Below the pieces are notes generated by a model. It made no database searches, was not told where the DNA came from, and saw only the letters and a program-made list of their open reading frames with translations. A program made the translations under genes and the position numbers. DNA of 42,097 bases from a virus, in IMG/VR virus record IMGVR_UViG_3300023222_000297, positions 1-42,097 of that record; one strand, 5' to 3'. Shown here one piece after another: positions 22,268-31,027 of the stretch. Position 1 is the first letter of the stretch, and each line of letters opens with the position of its first letter.

Positions 22268-22435
22268 ATGTTAAAGAAAAAGCCCCAAATGACCTTGACG
22301 GCCAATGAGGCTTTTCCACAAACTAACGAGGAGAACATTGCAACATCCAATCCATATTGCAACATCAGTCTAAATGGTATGGATAATTTGTTGATATGTC
22401 AAATGATAATTGACAAAAGGAGGACGATGGTATGA
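22268..22435 (+). CDS. Hypothetical 55-residue protein
   Basis: The frame from ATG 22268 ends in an ATGA overlap with the DUF1353 gene, which supports it. The protein is polar, with two Cys (NPYCNIS and LLICQM) and no known family. The ribosome site is weak. It could instead be a leader for the next gene. Confidence 0.4.
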   Translation: MLKKKPQMTLTANEAFPQTNEENIATSNPYCNISLNGMDNLLICQMIIDKRRTMV

Positions 22436-22866
22436 GATATAAGCAAGGGTATCATTATCAGACAGTAGAAGAATTTAAAGTCCTTTTAGCCGGATGCCCT
22501 GATATCCATCAAAGTTATTTCAAGAATGGCATATGGGCAATTAATAAATATGTCTCCATTGAACATGGGGGGGATGGTCTATATTGGCTATATATAGCCA
22601 GTGGATATGCATGGGATGGGGCAACTGGGGCTGTAGATACAGATAATTTTATGGTTCCGTCAATGGTGCATGATGCTATATTAGAGCTAATCGGTTCAGG
22701 GTGGTTGCTCTATGGTCCTTGGAAACCTTGGATTGATAAATTTTTAATTAAATTATGCAAGGATCGGGGAATGAACTGGGTTAGAAGACAACGGGTATAT
22801 TGGGCTGTCAGGTTACTTGGAAACCCAAAGGGCAGTTTACCAAAAGAAATAATTGAAGTCATATGA
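22432..22866 (+). CDS. DUF1353 family protein
   Basis: This 144-residue protein has the family hallmarks IASGYAWDGATGAVDTDNFMVPSMVHDAI, then a helix pair with DKFLIKLCKDRG and VYWAVRLLGNP. DUF1353 proteins are frequent near phage tail or lysis genes; their biochemical role is unknown, though the HD-like His-Asp dyad is well conserved. AGGAGG lies nine bases before the ATG. Its stop overlaps the first fibre gene, so it may belong with the adhesion block. Confidence 0.82.
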   Translation: MRYKQGYHYQTVEEFKVLLAGCPDIHQSYFKNGIWAINKYVSIEHGGDGLYWLYIASGYAWDGATGAVDTDNFMVPSMVHDAILELIGSGWLLYGPWKPWIDKFLIKLCKDRGMNWVRRQRVYWAVRLLGNPKGSLPKEIIEVI

Positions 22867-23720
22867 CCACAGAAATTGAAAGAACAAAACCCGTCGATGT
22901 AACGAGGTTCAATCCGCGTGATAGCCTTTTTGTTAGAGGCAGTGAAGTCATTGACGGTAGTATTCGTTTTGCAATTGATGAAGACGACCCTCTCCCGCAA
23001 GAAACCCATATAGAACTTTTAACACTTGACCCGATTAGCGGCGAAATAATCCACAACGATACAGGGTTAAGGGTTGCATCAGCATCGCTCTCCTTGGGCC
23101 ATGATTTAAGAGTGGGTGCGGCTGGTGGATTTATAGAAACTTTCAACGTTTCTGAAATCGACGACCATATTAAATCCCTTTTACCTCACATTCAATTTGA
23201 TCAGTTGGGCACTACAGGACCTGCGCATATGCCTATCCTTGACAAAAGGGAAAATTTTATAATTTTTCCTGGTCCCGCGACTGGTGAAATTATCGCATCA
23301 ACCATTGGTTTTACTTTCTCCGCTGCCAGCACGAAGCTTTTACATGCTTCCACCCATACGACAGGATCAGTAGGTGCAACCAATCAAATCAGGGTGAGCT
23401 ATTACAAAGGGACAGATAATACAGGTTCCCTCCTGAACCGGATTAATATCCCTTCCAGTGTGATGCCAGCGAACACGACATTTACCATTACATATGAGGA
23501 TGACTTTGGTTTTGAAAATATCGAGACTGTATTTGTCGAGTTTGTCAGTTCAAATAATATTTCAATGGCAACCAATATCAGCGGCGATATTATCACCACG
23601 CAAAATGGTCATACTCTTGATGAGCTTGACATGATTCTGGATGAACTTGTTTTAGCCAACGATTTATCTTTAACCTTTGACAATAACCTTGGCTTTGTCG
23701 TCAACAACAGGTTTCCATAA
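22863..23720 (+). CDS. Structural/tail-fibre protein
   Basis: The gene encodes 285 residues. An N-terminal region (GSEVIDGSIRFAIDEDD, HIELLTLD) is followed by a linker ending in HIQFDQLGTTGPAHMPILD, and then a beta-sandwich-like domain of about 140 residues with a jelly-roll outline. Short GTTGPAH-type phrases occur in phage fibre shafts. The stop A is shared with the next ATG. Likely a virion appendage; exact place unknown. Confidence 0.6.
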   Translation: MTTEIERTKPVDVTRFNPRDSLFVRGSEVIDGSIRFAIDEDDPLPQETHIELLTLDPISGEIIHNDTGLRVASASLSLGHDLRVGAAGGFIETFNVSEIDDHIKSLLPHIQFDQLGTTGPAHMPILDKRENFIIFPGPATGEIIASTIGFTFSAASTKLLHASTHTTGSVGATNQIRVSYYKGTDNTGSLLNRINIPSSVMPANTTFTITYEDDFGFENIETVFVEFVSSNNISMATNISGDIITTQNGHTLDELDMILDELVLANDLSLTFDNNLGFVVNNRFP

Positions 23721-26719
23721 TGCCCAACAAATTCCATAAAGATATGGTGTTGGACGACAACCACGCTGTAATTTCACGGTTATATGTTGATATAGCCGCA
23801 CGCGATGCGGATAGTCTTTTTCATTCAAATATTTTAAACGTCAATAAAACGGTTCGGGTCGATAGCCCTCTCGCCTATTATATTTTAGTCAATATAACAC
23901 CCACTTGGGAAAGTATCGGAAGCAGTCTAAACGATTCCTTCCTTGAATTGATCGACGTTGACCCGACAACATACGCACTCCAAGGCGGTAAAGTTGTTCA
24001 GGTTAATGCCGTTCCCGATGGTTTGGAATTTGGACAGATTCTAACTCCAGCAGGGACTCCTCTGTTTGCGGCTTTAACTGTTGATACCGATACCTTAATA
24101 GTTGATTCAGCTTTATCAAGGGTTGCAATAGGAAATACAGCAAACCCACTCACCGATTTAACAATTTTTCAGGGAGCCAACAGTAATAAAGGATTGACAT
24201 TATCAGGCCAGGGAGTACAGGGGAACTTAACCAATCAGGGTGTTTCCGTTTATAACGGAGTCAATGCAACCTCAGACCAACAATTATGGATTTCAAACTA
24301 TGCGACGCAAGGGCAAAATTCAGCAACCGCTGTTAGGATTATTGTTGATATTGATGTCCCCATTATCAGTGCTGTGGGTGCCAACGGGTTAAATAGACGG
24401 AGCATACAACTTGGGGATGATACAACGGGAAGTGTCGGGATTGGTGAATTTCCATTACAAGCTAATATTGAATCAAAACTGCATATAAAGACAGGCACAC
24501 TCAGCAATATAGGTTTAATCATTCAAGGCGTTGCCAGTCAAACAGCCGATTTATTTCAAATAAAAGATAGTGGTGGTTCAGTTCAGATAAAAATGGACCC
24601 ATTGGGATCGTTATCGATGGATTCAACTGTAGGTGTTTTTAGATTAAACCGATTAACGGAAGCTGAAAGGGACGCGTTAACGCCATTAGAGGGAATGTCT
24701 ATTTTCAATACCGACAGCCTTCAAGAAGAGGTTTATAACGGCACGATATGGGTTGGTCAAAAAGCAAATGATTCGTTTCTTGAATTAACAGATACGCCTG
24801 TAAGTTATACGGGGGTTGGCCTATCTGTTGAAATTAACGGTAGTAATGATGGACTTGTATTTGGTCAAAATCTAACGACAACAGGAACCCCCACTTTCGC
24901 GTCCGCGATGATTACGGGGAATTTAAGTGCCGGATCAGGGACCATAACAGGGGATTTGACTGTTGACACGACTACCCTTGTGGTGGATTCGACAAATAAC
25001 AGAGTGGGTATAGGGATTGCCGTTCCTGTTGCAAAGCTTCATGTCAATACTGAATTAATTGCTGATGTCGGTTTAGTAGTACAGGGCATCATAGGTCAAA
25101 CAGGTGACATATTACAGCTTAAAAATGGTGCTGGTCTTGCCGTAACAAGGTTTCACGCAAACAATGATTTTACTTTATTGGGTGCGTTTCGAGATACGGC
25201 TGACTCGCCTGGAACAATGGGTCAAGTTCTTTCGTCTTTAGTGACAGGAACAGAGTGGGTTGATAACGCGGTAGGTAATGTTGTCGGCCCCGTTACCGCA
25301 ACGGATGAAGCCATTGCACGATTCAATCTCGCCACGGGGGACTTGATACAAAATAGCACGGTATTGATAGATGATATCGGCACGATGACCATACCTGTCG
25401 GGGCTGGTTTGAGTGTCGATAGCCCGACCCTTGTTGTGGACGCTACAAACAACAGAGTCGGCATAGGAATCGCTTCGCCAACTGTTACTTTGGATATTGT
25501 CGGTAATGCACTTATAACTGGTTCCGCAACTATCACGGGTGATTTAACAGTCGATACAAATACTTTGAATGTCCATGCTACTGAAAGTCTAGTTGGTATT
25601 GGGAGCACAACCACGCCTTTAACTGACTTAACAATTTATCAAAAGGCAGGGAACACAAAAGGGATTTCGTTCTCAGGTATAGATGTTTTTGGTTTTCAAA
25701 CGGCTGATGGTATCTCTATTTATAATGGAGTCAACGCTGTAAATAATATGCAGTTATTTATGGCTACCCAAAGTGATCAAGGATCAAATACGTCAACCGC
25801 CCTAAGAATTATTGTTGGCAATGATGTTCCCGTTATAAGTGCTGTTAGGCCTGACGGTATAGGCCGCAAAAAAATTCAATTCGGAGATGACACGGGCGGT
25901 GATGTTGGGATAGGCGGTTTTGCATTACAGGCAGATATCAAAGCAAAATTTCATATCAAGGCAGGTTTACCCACCAAGGTAGGATTGATAGTTGAAGGCG
26001 ACCCAAGCCAAACGGCTGATTTAGTACAAATAAAAAATAGTAGTGAAGCGGTTGTATTAAAGATAGAAGATTCTGGGTTGACAGAAATTAGCACCACTGT
26101 GGGCGCAAGTACTTTCATAATGAATACAGCCGTTGTTGATGCCAGCTTATATTTAGATTTTACCAATCAGGCAGGCGCAAGGGCAATATTTGGATGTGAT
26201 GGAAACGGATTATCAGGCGTAGGCCAAGTGGAAGATGTGACGGTAGCTAATTTTAATGGAAGTGCTGGTGCATTGAATTTTTTCACGGCTGGAACTTTGC
26301 GCGGACGTTTTTTATTCAATGGTGATTTTGAAGTCGATATTAATACATTTTTTGTGGATGCTGGCCTTAACCGTGTTGGGCTGGTTACAGCTACGCCTAA
26401 TTCAACCTTGCAGGTAAATGGAACCGTTTCAGTAAAAAGAACCGCGATCACAACCAGCTTCACAGGGGATTTTGAAGTAATTTGGGGAGTAACCACAATC
26501 CCTGGTGGTGGTTTAACATTATCCATTCAAACGGAAGATATTGTAACGGGTCGTTTATTTATTCTTAAAGATGAATCAGGAACGGCAAGCCCGACAGACC
26601 CAATAATAATAGACACCCAAGCGTCGGAAATGATTGACGGTTTAGCTAGTGTGAGTATAGAAATTCCCTATGGTGTGGTCCGTCTTTACAGTGACGGGTC
26701 AGACCTTTTTTCATGGTAA
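23720..26719 (+). CDS. Large repetitive tail fibre (999 residues)
   Basis: The protein is beta-rich with at least five copies of a shaft motif of the type LTVDTxTLVVDxxxNRVGIG (nt about 24077, 24953, 25408, 25540, 26324), as found in trimeric fibres. A block of about 145 residues is present twice, diverged (nt about 24150-24580 and 25617-26045, both LTDLTI..., YNGVNA, ALRIIV, P.ISAV, LQA.I..K.HIK). The pattern ERDAL.PLEGMSIFNTDS appears near 24670. The end (IEIPYGVVRLYSDGSDLFSW) is a typical fibre-tip strand. Inferred role: receptor-contacting fibre. Confidence 0.8.
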   Translation: MPNKFHKDMVLDDNHAVISRLYVDIAARDADSLFHSNILNVNKTVRVDSPLAYYILVNITPTWESIGSSLNDSFLELIDVDPTTYALQGGKVVQVNAVPDGLEFGQILTPAGTPLFAALTVDTDTLIVDSALSRVAIGNTANPLTDLTIFQGANSNKGLTLSGQGVQGNLTNQGVSVYNGVNATSDQQLWISNYATQGQNSATAVRIIVDIDVPIISAVGANGLNRRSIQLGDDTTGSVGIGEFPLQANIESKLHIKTGTLSNIGLIIQGVASQTADLFQIKDSGGSVQIKMDPLGSLSMDSTVGVFRLNRLTEAERDALTPLEGMSIFNTDSLQEEVYNGTIWVGQKANDSFLELTDTPVSYTGVGLSVEINGSNDGLVFGQNLTTTGTPTFASAMITGNLSAGSGTITGDLTVDTTTLVVDSTNNRVGIGIAVPVAKLHVNTELIADVGLVVQGIIGQTGDILQLKNGAGLAVTRFHANNDFTLLGAFRDTADSPGTMGQVLSSLVTGTEWVDNAVGNVVGPVTATDEAIARFNLATGDLIQNSTVLIDDIGTMTIPVGAGLSVDSPTLVVDATNNRVGIGIASPTVTLDIVGNALITGSATITGDLTVDTNTLNVHATESLVGIGSTTTPLTDLTIYQKAGNTKGISFSGIDVFGFQTADGISIYNGVNAVNNMQLFMATQSDQGSNTSTALRIIVGNDVPVISAVRPDGIGRKKIQFGDDTGGDVGIGGFALQADIKAKFHIKAGLPTKVGLIVEGDPSQTADLVQIKNSSEAVVLKIEDSGLTEISTTVGASTFIMNTAVVDASLYLDFTNQAGARAIFGCDGNGLSGVGQVEDVTVANFNGSAGALNFFTAGTLRGRFLFNGDFEVDINTFFVDAGLNRVGLVTATPNSTLQVNGTVSVKRTAITTSFTGDFEVIWGVTTIPGGGLTLSIQTEDIVTGRLFILKDESGTASPTDPIIIDTQASEMIDGLASVSIEIPYGVVRLYSDGSDLFSW

Positions 26720-26767
26720 ATATATGCACCGTAAAGGCTTCATTAATTTATTAAGGAGTTCGGCACT

Positions 26768-28696
26768 TTGAGTGATATCAATACAAATTTAGTGAGTCGG
26801 CCTGCGCTGGCTCGTGATATACAAACCAAAGTCATTTTTTCAATGGATGATTTCCCGGTGCCTTCTGGTGGCATTATTACGCTTGAAACAAGTTTCCAAT
26901 ATCTAATAAGTGCAAACCTAACTACATCGGATAGATTTGAATTGCCAGCGGGAAGTCAAATTGCAATCCGTGGTGTTTTCGGTTTCGGGGCAGGAATTGA
27001 ATTTACAGGGATGGGTACTCTCTTTTCTTCTGCGGGTCGTGTCAATAGATTCCATATAGATCAAATGGGAATGTCGGCGACAATGGCAGGGGCAACTTTG
27101 GTTAATGTTCAAGGGGATTTTTCACAACTTAGCGACTGTCTGCTTAAAAGAATAAACTGGATAACAACGGGAGGTGGTGGTTTCGGAAACATTCAAGATT
27201 TCGGAATATTTATAGCCGAGAATATGTCAGTCGCTGGAATTGTTACTCAAGGGGTAGACATTTCCAATTGCAGTATTGTGAGTTATGCGGGTGCAGGTTT
27301 TTTTGGTTTAGGTTTTGGGAGTGCAGACCTATTTGCAGTCAGAGGGCTAGGAACTAATGTGGTTTCATTCACTGAAAATCTTGCCCAGCCGTTAGGTGCG
27401 GAAGCGACATTTTTCATCTCTCCAGATATAAGCCCAATTGCTCAAGTCAATATCACAAGAACATTTAATTTAGGCAATGGAGCATATTTCAGAGAGAAAA
27501 GTTTTGGACAATTTCAGTCAATTGCAAATAACACCGTAGTAAAAGCAGATTGCAATAGTGTCCTAGATTCTGGTGGTCTTGCACGTTTCGGATTTGCTGG
27601 CGGCCCCGATCTTTCTGTTGGCGACCAAGTTACTAACGCGGGCTTTGGGTTTACTCAATATAACGGTGTTTTTATAATCTCATCTATTAGTATTAATTTT
27701 CAAACGGTTGAAAGTTTACTCGGCGTTCCTTTGGCATATGCGGGAACGGATGAGACAACATTCGGAACCGTGACTAGGCAGTATCGAGTTTTTACCACAG
27801 ACGATACAACGGGCATCGTTTTGGGCGAAGGTATTCAAATTAAAAATACTCTGCAAAATAATGGATCATTTTCTGTAAGAAACTTTTTGGCGGCAGAGTT
27901 TGGCATGGACGGAAATTTTTCCGTTCCCGCTACTTTTACCATAGATGAGGCTGGCGATTATGATACGGGATCAATTGATGAAACTGATCCCAGGATGCAA
28001 TTATTTGACAATGGAGCGCAAAAAGACAGTAAGGAAATAGCTTTAGGTAATGTAAATGGAAATACGACAGCATCGACTATATCAGACGGGGTTTATGCCA
28101 CTATTAATACGGGTGTATTTATTGAGGGCCTTGTCACTGAAAGATTTACCCTGATTTCTGCCAATGCTGGAATATTTAGATATGACGGAGCCAATCCATT
28201 TGAGGGGTTTATAACTGGTTCTTTAGCGGCGACCAAAGCAGGATCAGTAGAAAATTATAGGTTTGCAATGTCATTGAATGGAGGGATACCTCTTTTTAAT
28301 GCAATTGCATCAACAGCTATCACAAGCGTTATCACTTCACCGCTTAATATTGGCAATGCCAGGTTTGTACATGCAGGGACAACCCCCCCTGTAGGTTCAT
28401 TTGTAACCTTGAGCGCGTTTGACGTTGTCCGAAAATATAATATAAAAGGACTTGTTATTTTTTCTGACGCGACAAATTTTGAAATTGACGGACTACTATT
28501 TAGTGCAACTGATACAGGTAATTATATAGCCGCCAGGGCAAATTTTATTCCTATGGAAGTAAAAACCACAAAGGTGGTTGTCCCGTTGCTTTTTTCCGCT
28601 AAATTTCAACCAGGAAACACGATACAAGTAATGTGTGCAGGTGATGGAACCGCAAACGATCCAACAATTGTTGATTTAACTTTGGGAGTATTTTAA
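26768..28696 (+). CDS. Tail fibre/appendage protein
   Basis: This 642-residue protein starts at TTG 26768, nine bases after AAGGAG; there is no in-frame ATG near. The segment from about 40 to 200 has repeating short strands with asparagine and glycine turns (FSQLSDCLLKRINW, GVDISNCSIVSYAG), the look of a right-handed beta-helix. A C-terminal jelly-roll domain follows (FSAKFQPGNTIQVMCAGDG). Such helices often hold polysaccharide-binding or cleaving sites; no catalytic triad can be read. Similar proteins are annotated as phage tail appendages. Confidence 0.65.
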   Translation: MSDINTNLVSRPALARDIQTKVIFSMDDFPVPSGGIITLETSFQYLISANLTTSDRFELPAGSQIAIRGVFGFGAGIEFTGMGTLFSSAGRVNRFHIDQMGMSATMAGATLVNVQGDFSQLSDCLLKRINWITTGGGGFGNIQDFGIFIAENMSVAGIVTQGVDISNCSIVSYAGAGFFGLGFGSADLFAVRGLGTNVVSFTENLAQPLGAEATFFISPDISPIAQVNITRTFNLGNGAYFREKSFGQFQSIANNTVVKADCNSVLDSGGLARFGFAGGPDLSVGDQVTNAGFGFTQYNGVFIISSISINFQTVESLLGVPLAYAGTDETTFGTVTRQYRVFTTDDTTGIVLGEGIQIKNTLQNNGSFSVRNFLAAEFGMDGNFSVPATFTIDEAGDYDTGSIDETDPRMQLFDNGAQKDSKEIALGNVNGNTTASTISDGVYATINTGVFIEGLVTERFTLISANAGIFRYDGANPFEGFITGSLAATKAGSVENYRFAMSLNGGIPLFNAIASTAITSVITSPLNIGNARFVHAGTTPPVGSFVTLSAFDVVRKYNIKGLVIFSDATNFEIDGLLFSATDTGNYIAARANFIPMEVKTTKVVVPLLFSAKFQPGNTIQVMCAGDGTANDPTIVDLTLGVF

Positions 28697-28845
28697 TGAC
28701 AGAAAAAGAAGCGTTAAAACTATTGGTCGATATTTGTATGTCTGTAATGGGACAGCTTACAGAAGAAGTGCAAGAGAAAGTTATTGAGGCTAGGAAATGT
28801 TTGAAAGCAATTTTACCAGAAGAGGAAGTAAAGAAAAGTGAGTGA
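28696..28845 (+). CDS. 49-residue acidic helical protein
   Basis: The frame ATG 28696 shares its first base with the previous stop (TAATG) and ends at TGA 28845, inside the start of the next gene. The product is one or two amphipathic helices (EALKLLVDIC, LTEEVQEKVIEARKCLKAI) with a charged tail. Tight coupling on both sides supports that it is real. It may be a fibre chaperone. Confidence 0.55.
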   Translation: MTEKEALKLLVDICMSVMGQLTEEVQEKVIEARKCLKAILPEEEVKKSE

Positions 28846-29614
28846 TTATAATTTATGGAAAAATGATATTAAAAATCGTTTCCCTACTGGCCTCATTGAT
28901 GAAAATGCCATAGGTGATGGATATGAAACAAATATCATAATCGGACAAACGACCACTACAAGTTCATGGAGGATGTCTTTATGGGATGCTTATCAGGATT
29001 TAAGGGATAAATTATTGGACGGTGAAGTTTCCATTTTGCCAAAATCCACAACCGCCCAAAGGAATGCCCTGACTGGCATTGCAGACGGGACTGAATTATT
29101 AAATATTGATACGCAACGGGCCGAAGTTTGTTTTAATGCTGGTTGGATCAGCGCGGGTGGTAGTTCATCAGGGTCGGCTGTTGCGTTTGGGGCGATGTAT
29201 GAAGATGACGCGGGGGGATCTTCCATAGTTGACGCAAGCATTTACAAAGGATGGATAAGCGCAATAGCAGGGAAGTTTGATTCGCAGGGGATAGCCAGCT
29301 TTGCTAATAATGCTTCGGGCGATAGAATAGTTATTGGTGCTCAGGGAAAGGGAATTTATATTGTTGCCTTTCATATCAGCATTACAAACTCAGGCGGAAA
29401 TTTAACCACTGCGGCTATCCATATCAATGGAGTTGAGCAGGTGAGCGTTAAGATGTCATTGACCGGAGACAGTGCAAAAGCTGTTCATCTTGCATCTGAT
29501 GGCCCCTTGCAACTTAACGCAAATGATTATGTTGATCTAAGAATGAAATCTTCTCAATTGGACATACTTACTATTTATCAATGCAATGTGAATGTTGATA
29601 GGATAGAAACATGA
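28838..29614 (+). CDS. Tail fibre with C1q/jelly-roll-like tip
   Basis: The gene encodes 258 residues from GTG 28838. The N-terminal part (NGxGYETNI-like, RMSLWDAYQDLRD) is an attachment region. QRNALTGIADGTELLNIDTQRAEVCFNAGW is a phrase common to many fibre proteins. The last ~130 residues form an eight-strand pattern: GIYIVAFHISIT, AAIHINGVEQ, LQLNANDYVDLRM, with a C1q/TNF-type outline. That fold is frequent at phage fibre tips. Confidence 0.72.
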   Translation: MSDYNLWKNDIKNRFPTGLIDENAIGDGYETNIIIGQTTTTSSWRMSLWDAYQDLRDKLLDGEVSILPKSTTAQRNALTGIADGTELLNIDTQRAEVCFNAGWISAGGSSSGSAVAFGAMYEDDAGGSSIVDASIYKGWISAIAGKFDSQGIASFANNASGDRIVIGAQGKGIYIVAFHISITNSGGNLTTAAIHINGVEQVSVKMSLTGDSAKAVHLASDGPLQLNANDYVDLRMKSSQLDILTIYQCNVNVDRIET

Positions 29615-29814
29615 AAAAACTAATTATAGCAGTAATATTATTGATGATGCTCCAAGGTTGTTTGGGTTTTACGATAGCCAGTACAATTATTGGAACTGGA
29701 TGGGGAGTTCATCAAAATAATGAGATCAAAGAGAATAAAGATCGATTGGATGAATTTGAAGTTCAAAGAATCTCAGATCAAATAGATGAGGATTATATTA
29801 ATGGCCGGTCCTGA
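29611..29814 (+). CDS. Small lipoprotein
   Basis: The gene encodes 67 residues with signal peptide MKKLIIAVILLMMLQGC, Cys17 lipidated. The mature part has a glycine turn, then a charged helix ENKDRLDEFEVQRISDQIDED. It lies inside the fibre cluster, overlapping both neighbours. A phage lipoprotein there may mask a receptor and block re-infection, as llp of T5 does. Rz1-type function is less likely so far from a lysis group. Confidence 0.65.
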   Translation: MKKLIIAVILLMMLQGCLGFTIASTIIGTGWGVHQNNEIKENKDRLDEFEVQRISDQIDEDYINGRS

Positions 29815-30265
29815 ACGTAATGTTCCTTATATTTTTGATGTCGCCTTGATCGATTCTCTCACAGGAGATTTTAAGATTGATCCAACGATAGTCTCAGGTG
29901 ATTTCAAGGTAGCCAAGGAGAGCGGTAGTTTTGTTAATCTGGCAACGTTGCCAGTCATTTCACCCATTGGTACGTCAAACTTAAAGGTCAGTCTATCTGC
30001 TACTGAGATGGACGCAGACAGGTTGGTTGTCGAGGCATTGGATGTGGTTGGTGAAGAGTGGGATGGTATGAGAAGTCGAATAGAAACAGAGGCAACTCCT
30101 GGTGGGACTTCAAAGATATTGGATATACTGGAAGGTGATCATATTGAGGATTCTAAACGGGTCATTATCAATAAAAAGAATACCAGCATACCTGTGCTGG
30201 ATAAAAAAATAGTAGGGAGTCTACTAAAAAGCAATGTTACAATTAGGACGCTTGAACAACCATAA
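29801..30265 (+). CDS. Hypothetical structural protein
   Basis: From ATG 29801 (GAGG nine bases upstream) the protein has 154 residues; the ATG at 29786 lies within the lipoprotein gene. Strands with FIFDVALIDSLTGDF-type phrases, DFKVAKESGSFVNLATLP and KVSLSATEMDADRLVVEALD give an Ig-like or beta-sandwich look common in phage baseplate/fibre accessory proteins. The C-terminal part is unrelated and charged. Confidence 0.6.
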   Translation: MAGPERNVPYIFDVALIDSLTGDFKIDPTIVSGDFKVAKESGSFVNLATLPVISPIGTSNLKVSLSATEMDADRLVVEALDVVGEEWDGMRSRIETEATPGGTSKILDILEGDHIEDSKRVIINKKNTSIPVLDKKIVGSLLKSNVTIRTLEQP

Positions 30266-30280
30266 TGAGGAGCAACGAGA

Positions 30281-30508
30281 ATGCGAAATATAAGATGGCC
30301 ATCGACTAAAAAAGAATACTGGCAAGCAATTAAGGATTTTATATTTTGGCACCCAATTAATAAAATTAAGATTTTTTATCTTTCCAGATTTAATAAAGAA
30401 TATATGGCAATGGATAAGGAAAGGCGTTCGTGGATAATATCAGGAGACGCGGCTTTCAACAAAAAGGTAGATAGAAAGTTATCAAAAATTATAGAGGAAT
30501 TAAAATAG
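30281..30508 (+). CDS. Hypothetical small basic protein
   Basis: The gene encodes 75 residues, basic and aromatic-rich (YWQAIKDFIFWHPINKIKIFYLSRF), with a charged helical end. GAGGAG lies upstream. No family recognised. Amphipathic rather than clearly membrane-spanning. Confidence 0.55.
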   Translation: MRNIRWPSTKKEYWQAIKDFIFWHPINKIKIFYLSRFNKEYMAMDKERRSWIISGDAAFNKKVDRKLSKIIEELK

Positions 30509-30509
30509 A

Positions 30510-30626
30510 ATGTACCAATTAATGTATTTACATTGGGGATTGATTGACAAGATTATAAAACTTGCTGGATTCACTTTAGCCCGAGACAATACCAAGGGGT
30601 TGAGGCGGTCATCCGGTAATCGATAA
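30510..30626 (+). CDS. Possible 38-residue protein
   Basis: ATG 30510 follows the previous stop by one base and opens 39 codons. The product begins MYQLMYLHWGLIDKIIKLAGF and ends with Arg/Ser. GAGGA lies 12 bases upstream, a long spacing. It fills the gap before the next structural gene. Could be real or chance. Confidence 0.35.
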   Translation: MYQLMYLHWGLIDKIIKLAGFTLARDNTKGLRRSSGNR

Positions 30627-30637
30627 GGAGTAGGATC

Positions 30638-31027
30638 ATGGGTTTTGACACAAGGCAGGGGCAAGTAAGCGGTCGCGTTACTGAAAAATGGGATGCGGCT
30701 GATATTGCGGTTGATACTGATTGGTTTACTGATGATATTGTTCCGTTTATCCCCGCAAGGAGCGGAGAAGCCTTGAAAGATGCTTCCACAGTAGTCAAGC
30801 ACACTTTGGAGATAGTTGTGCCTACCGCAACCATTATAAATATTCAAAAGAAATTCAATGGCATCACGAAAGAAATAATTTTAAATGGTGGAGCTGAATT
30901 GGGTATCAATATAGGTTTTCAATTCGATTTAATATTGCAGAAGGGGATGACATATAACATCCAACACAAAACAGGGACGCAGAATCCCGCTGTCATCATT
31001 ACCGAATCTTACAATACGGATATCTAA
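30638..31027 (+). CDS. Hypothetical structural protein
   Basis: The gene encodes 129 residues. The N terminus, MGFDTRQGQVSGRVTEKWDAADI, leads to a beta-sandwich region (HTLEIVVPTATIINIQKK, GINIGFQFDLILQKG, YNIQHKTG). Similar small domains occur as fibre tips or decoration proteins. AGGAG lies upstream, and the stop overlaps the next ATG. Confidence 0.6.
   Translation: MGFDTRQGQVSGRVTEKWDAADIAVDTDWFTDDIVPFIPARSGEALKDASTVVKHTLEIVVPTATIINIQKKFNGITKEIILNGGAELGINIGFQFDLILQKGMTYNIQHKTGTQNPAVIITESYNTDI

Noticed and set aside
21942-22435. HicAB toxin-antitoxin pair
   Set aside because: Only a HicB-like segment is present; the neighbour has no HicA double-strand RNA-binding fold.
25222-26526. Several leftward frames opposite the 999-aa fibre
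   Set aside because: Val/Thr/Ser-rich antisense frames of a repetitive fibre gene; no own signals.
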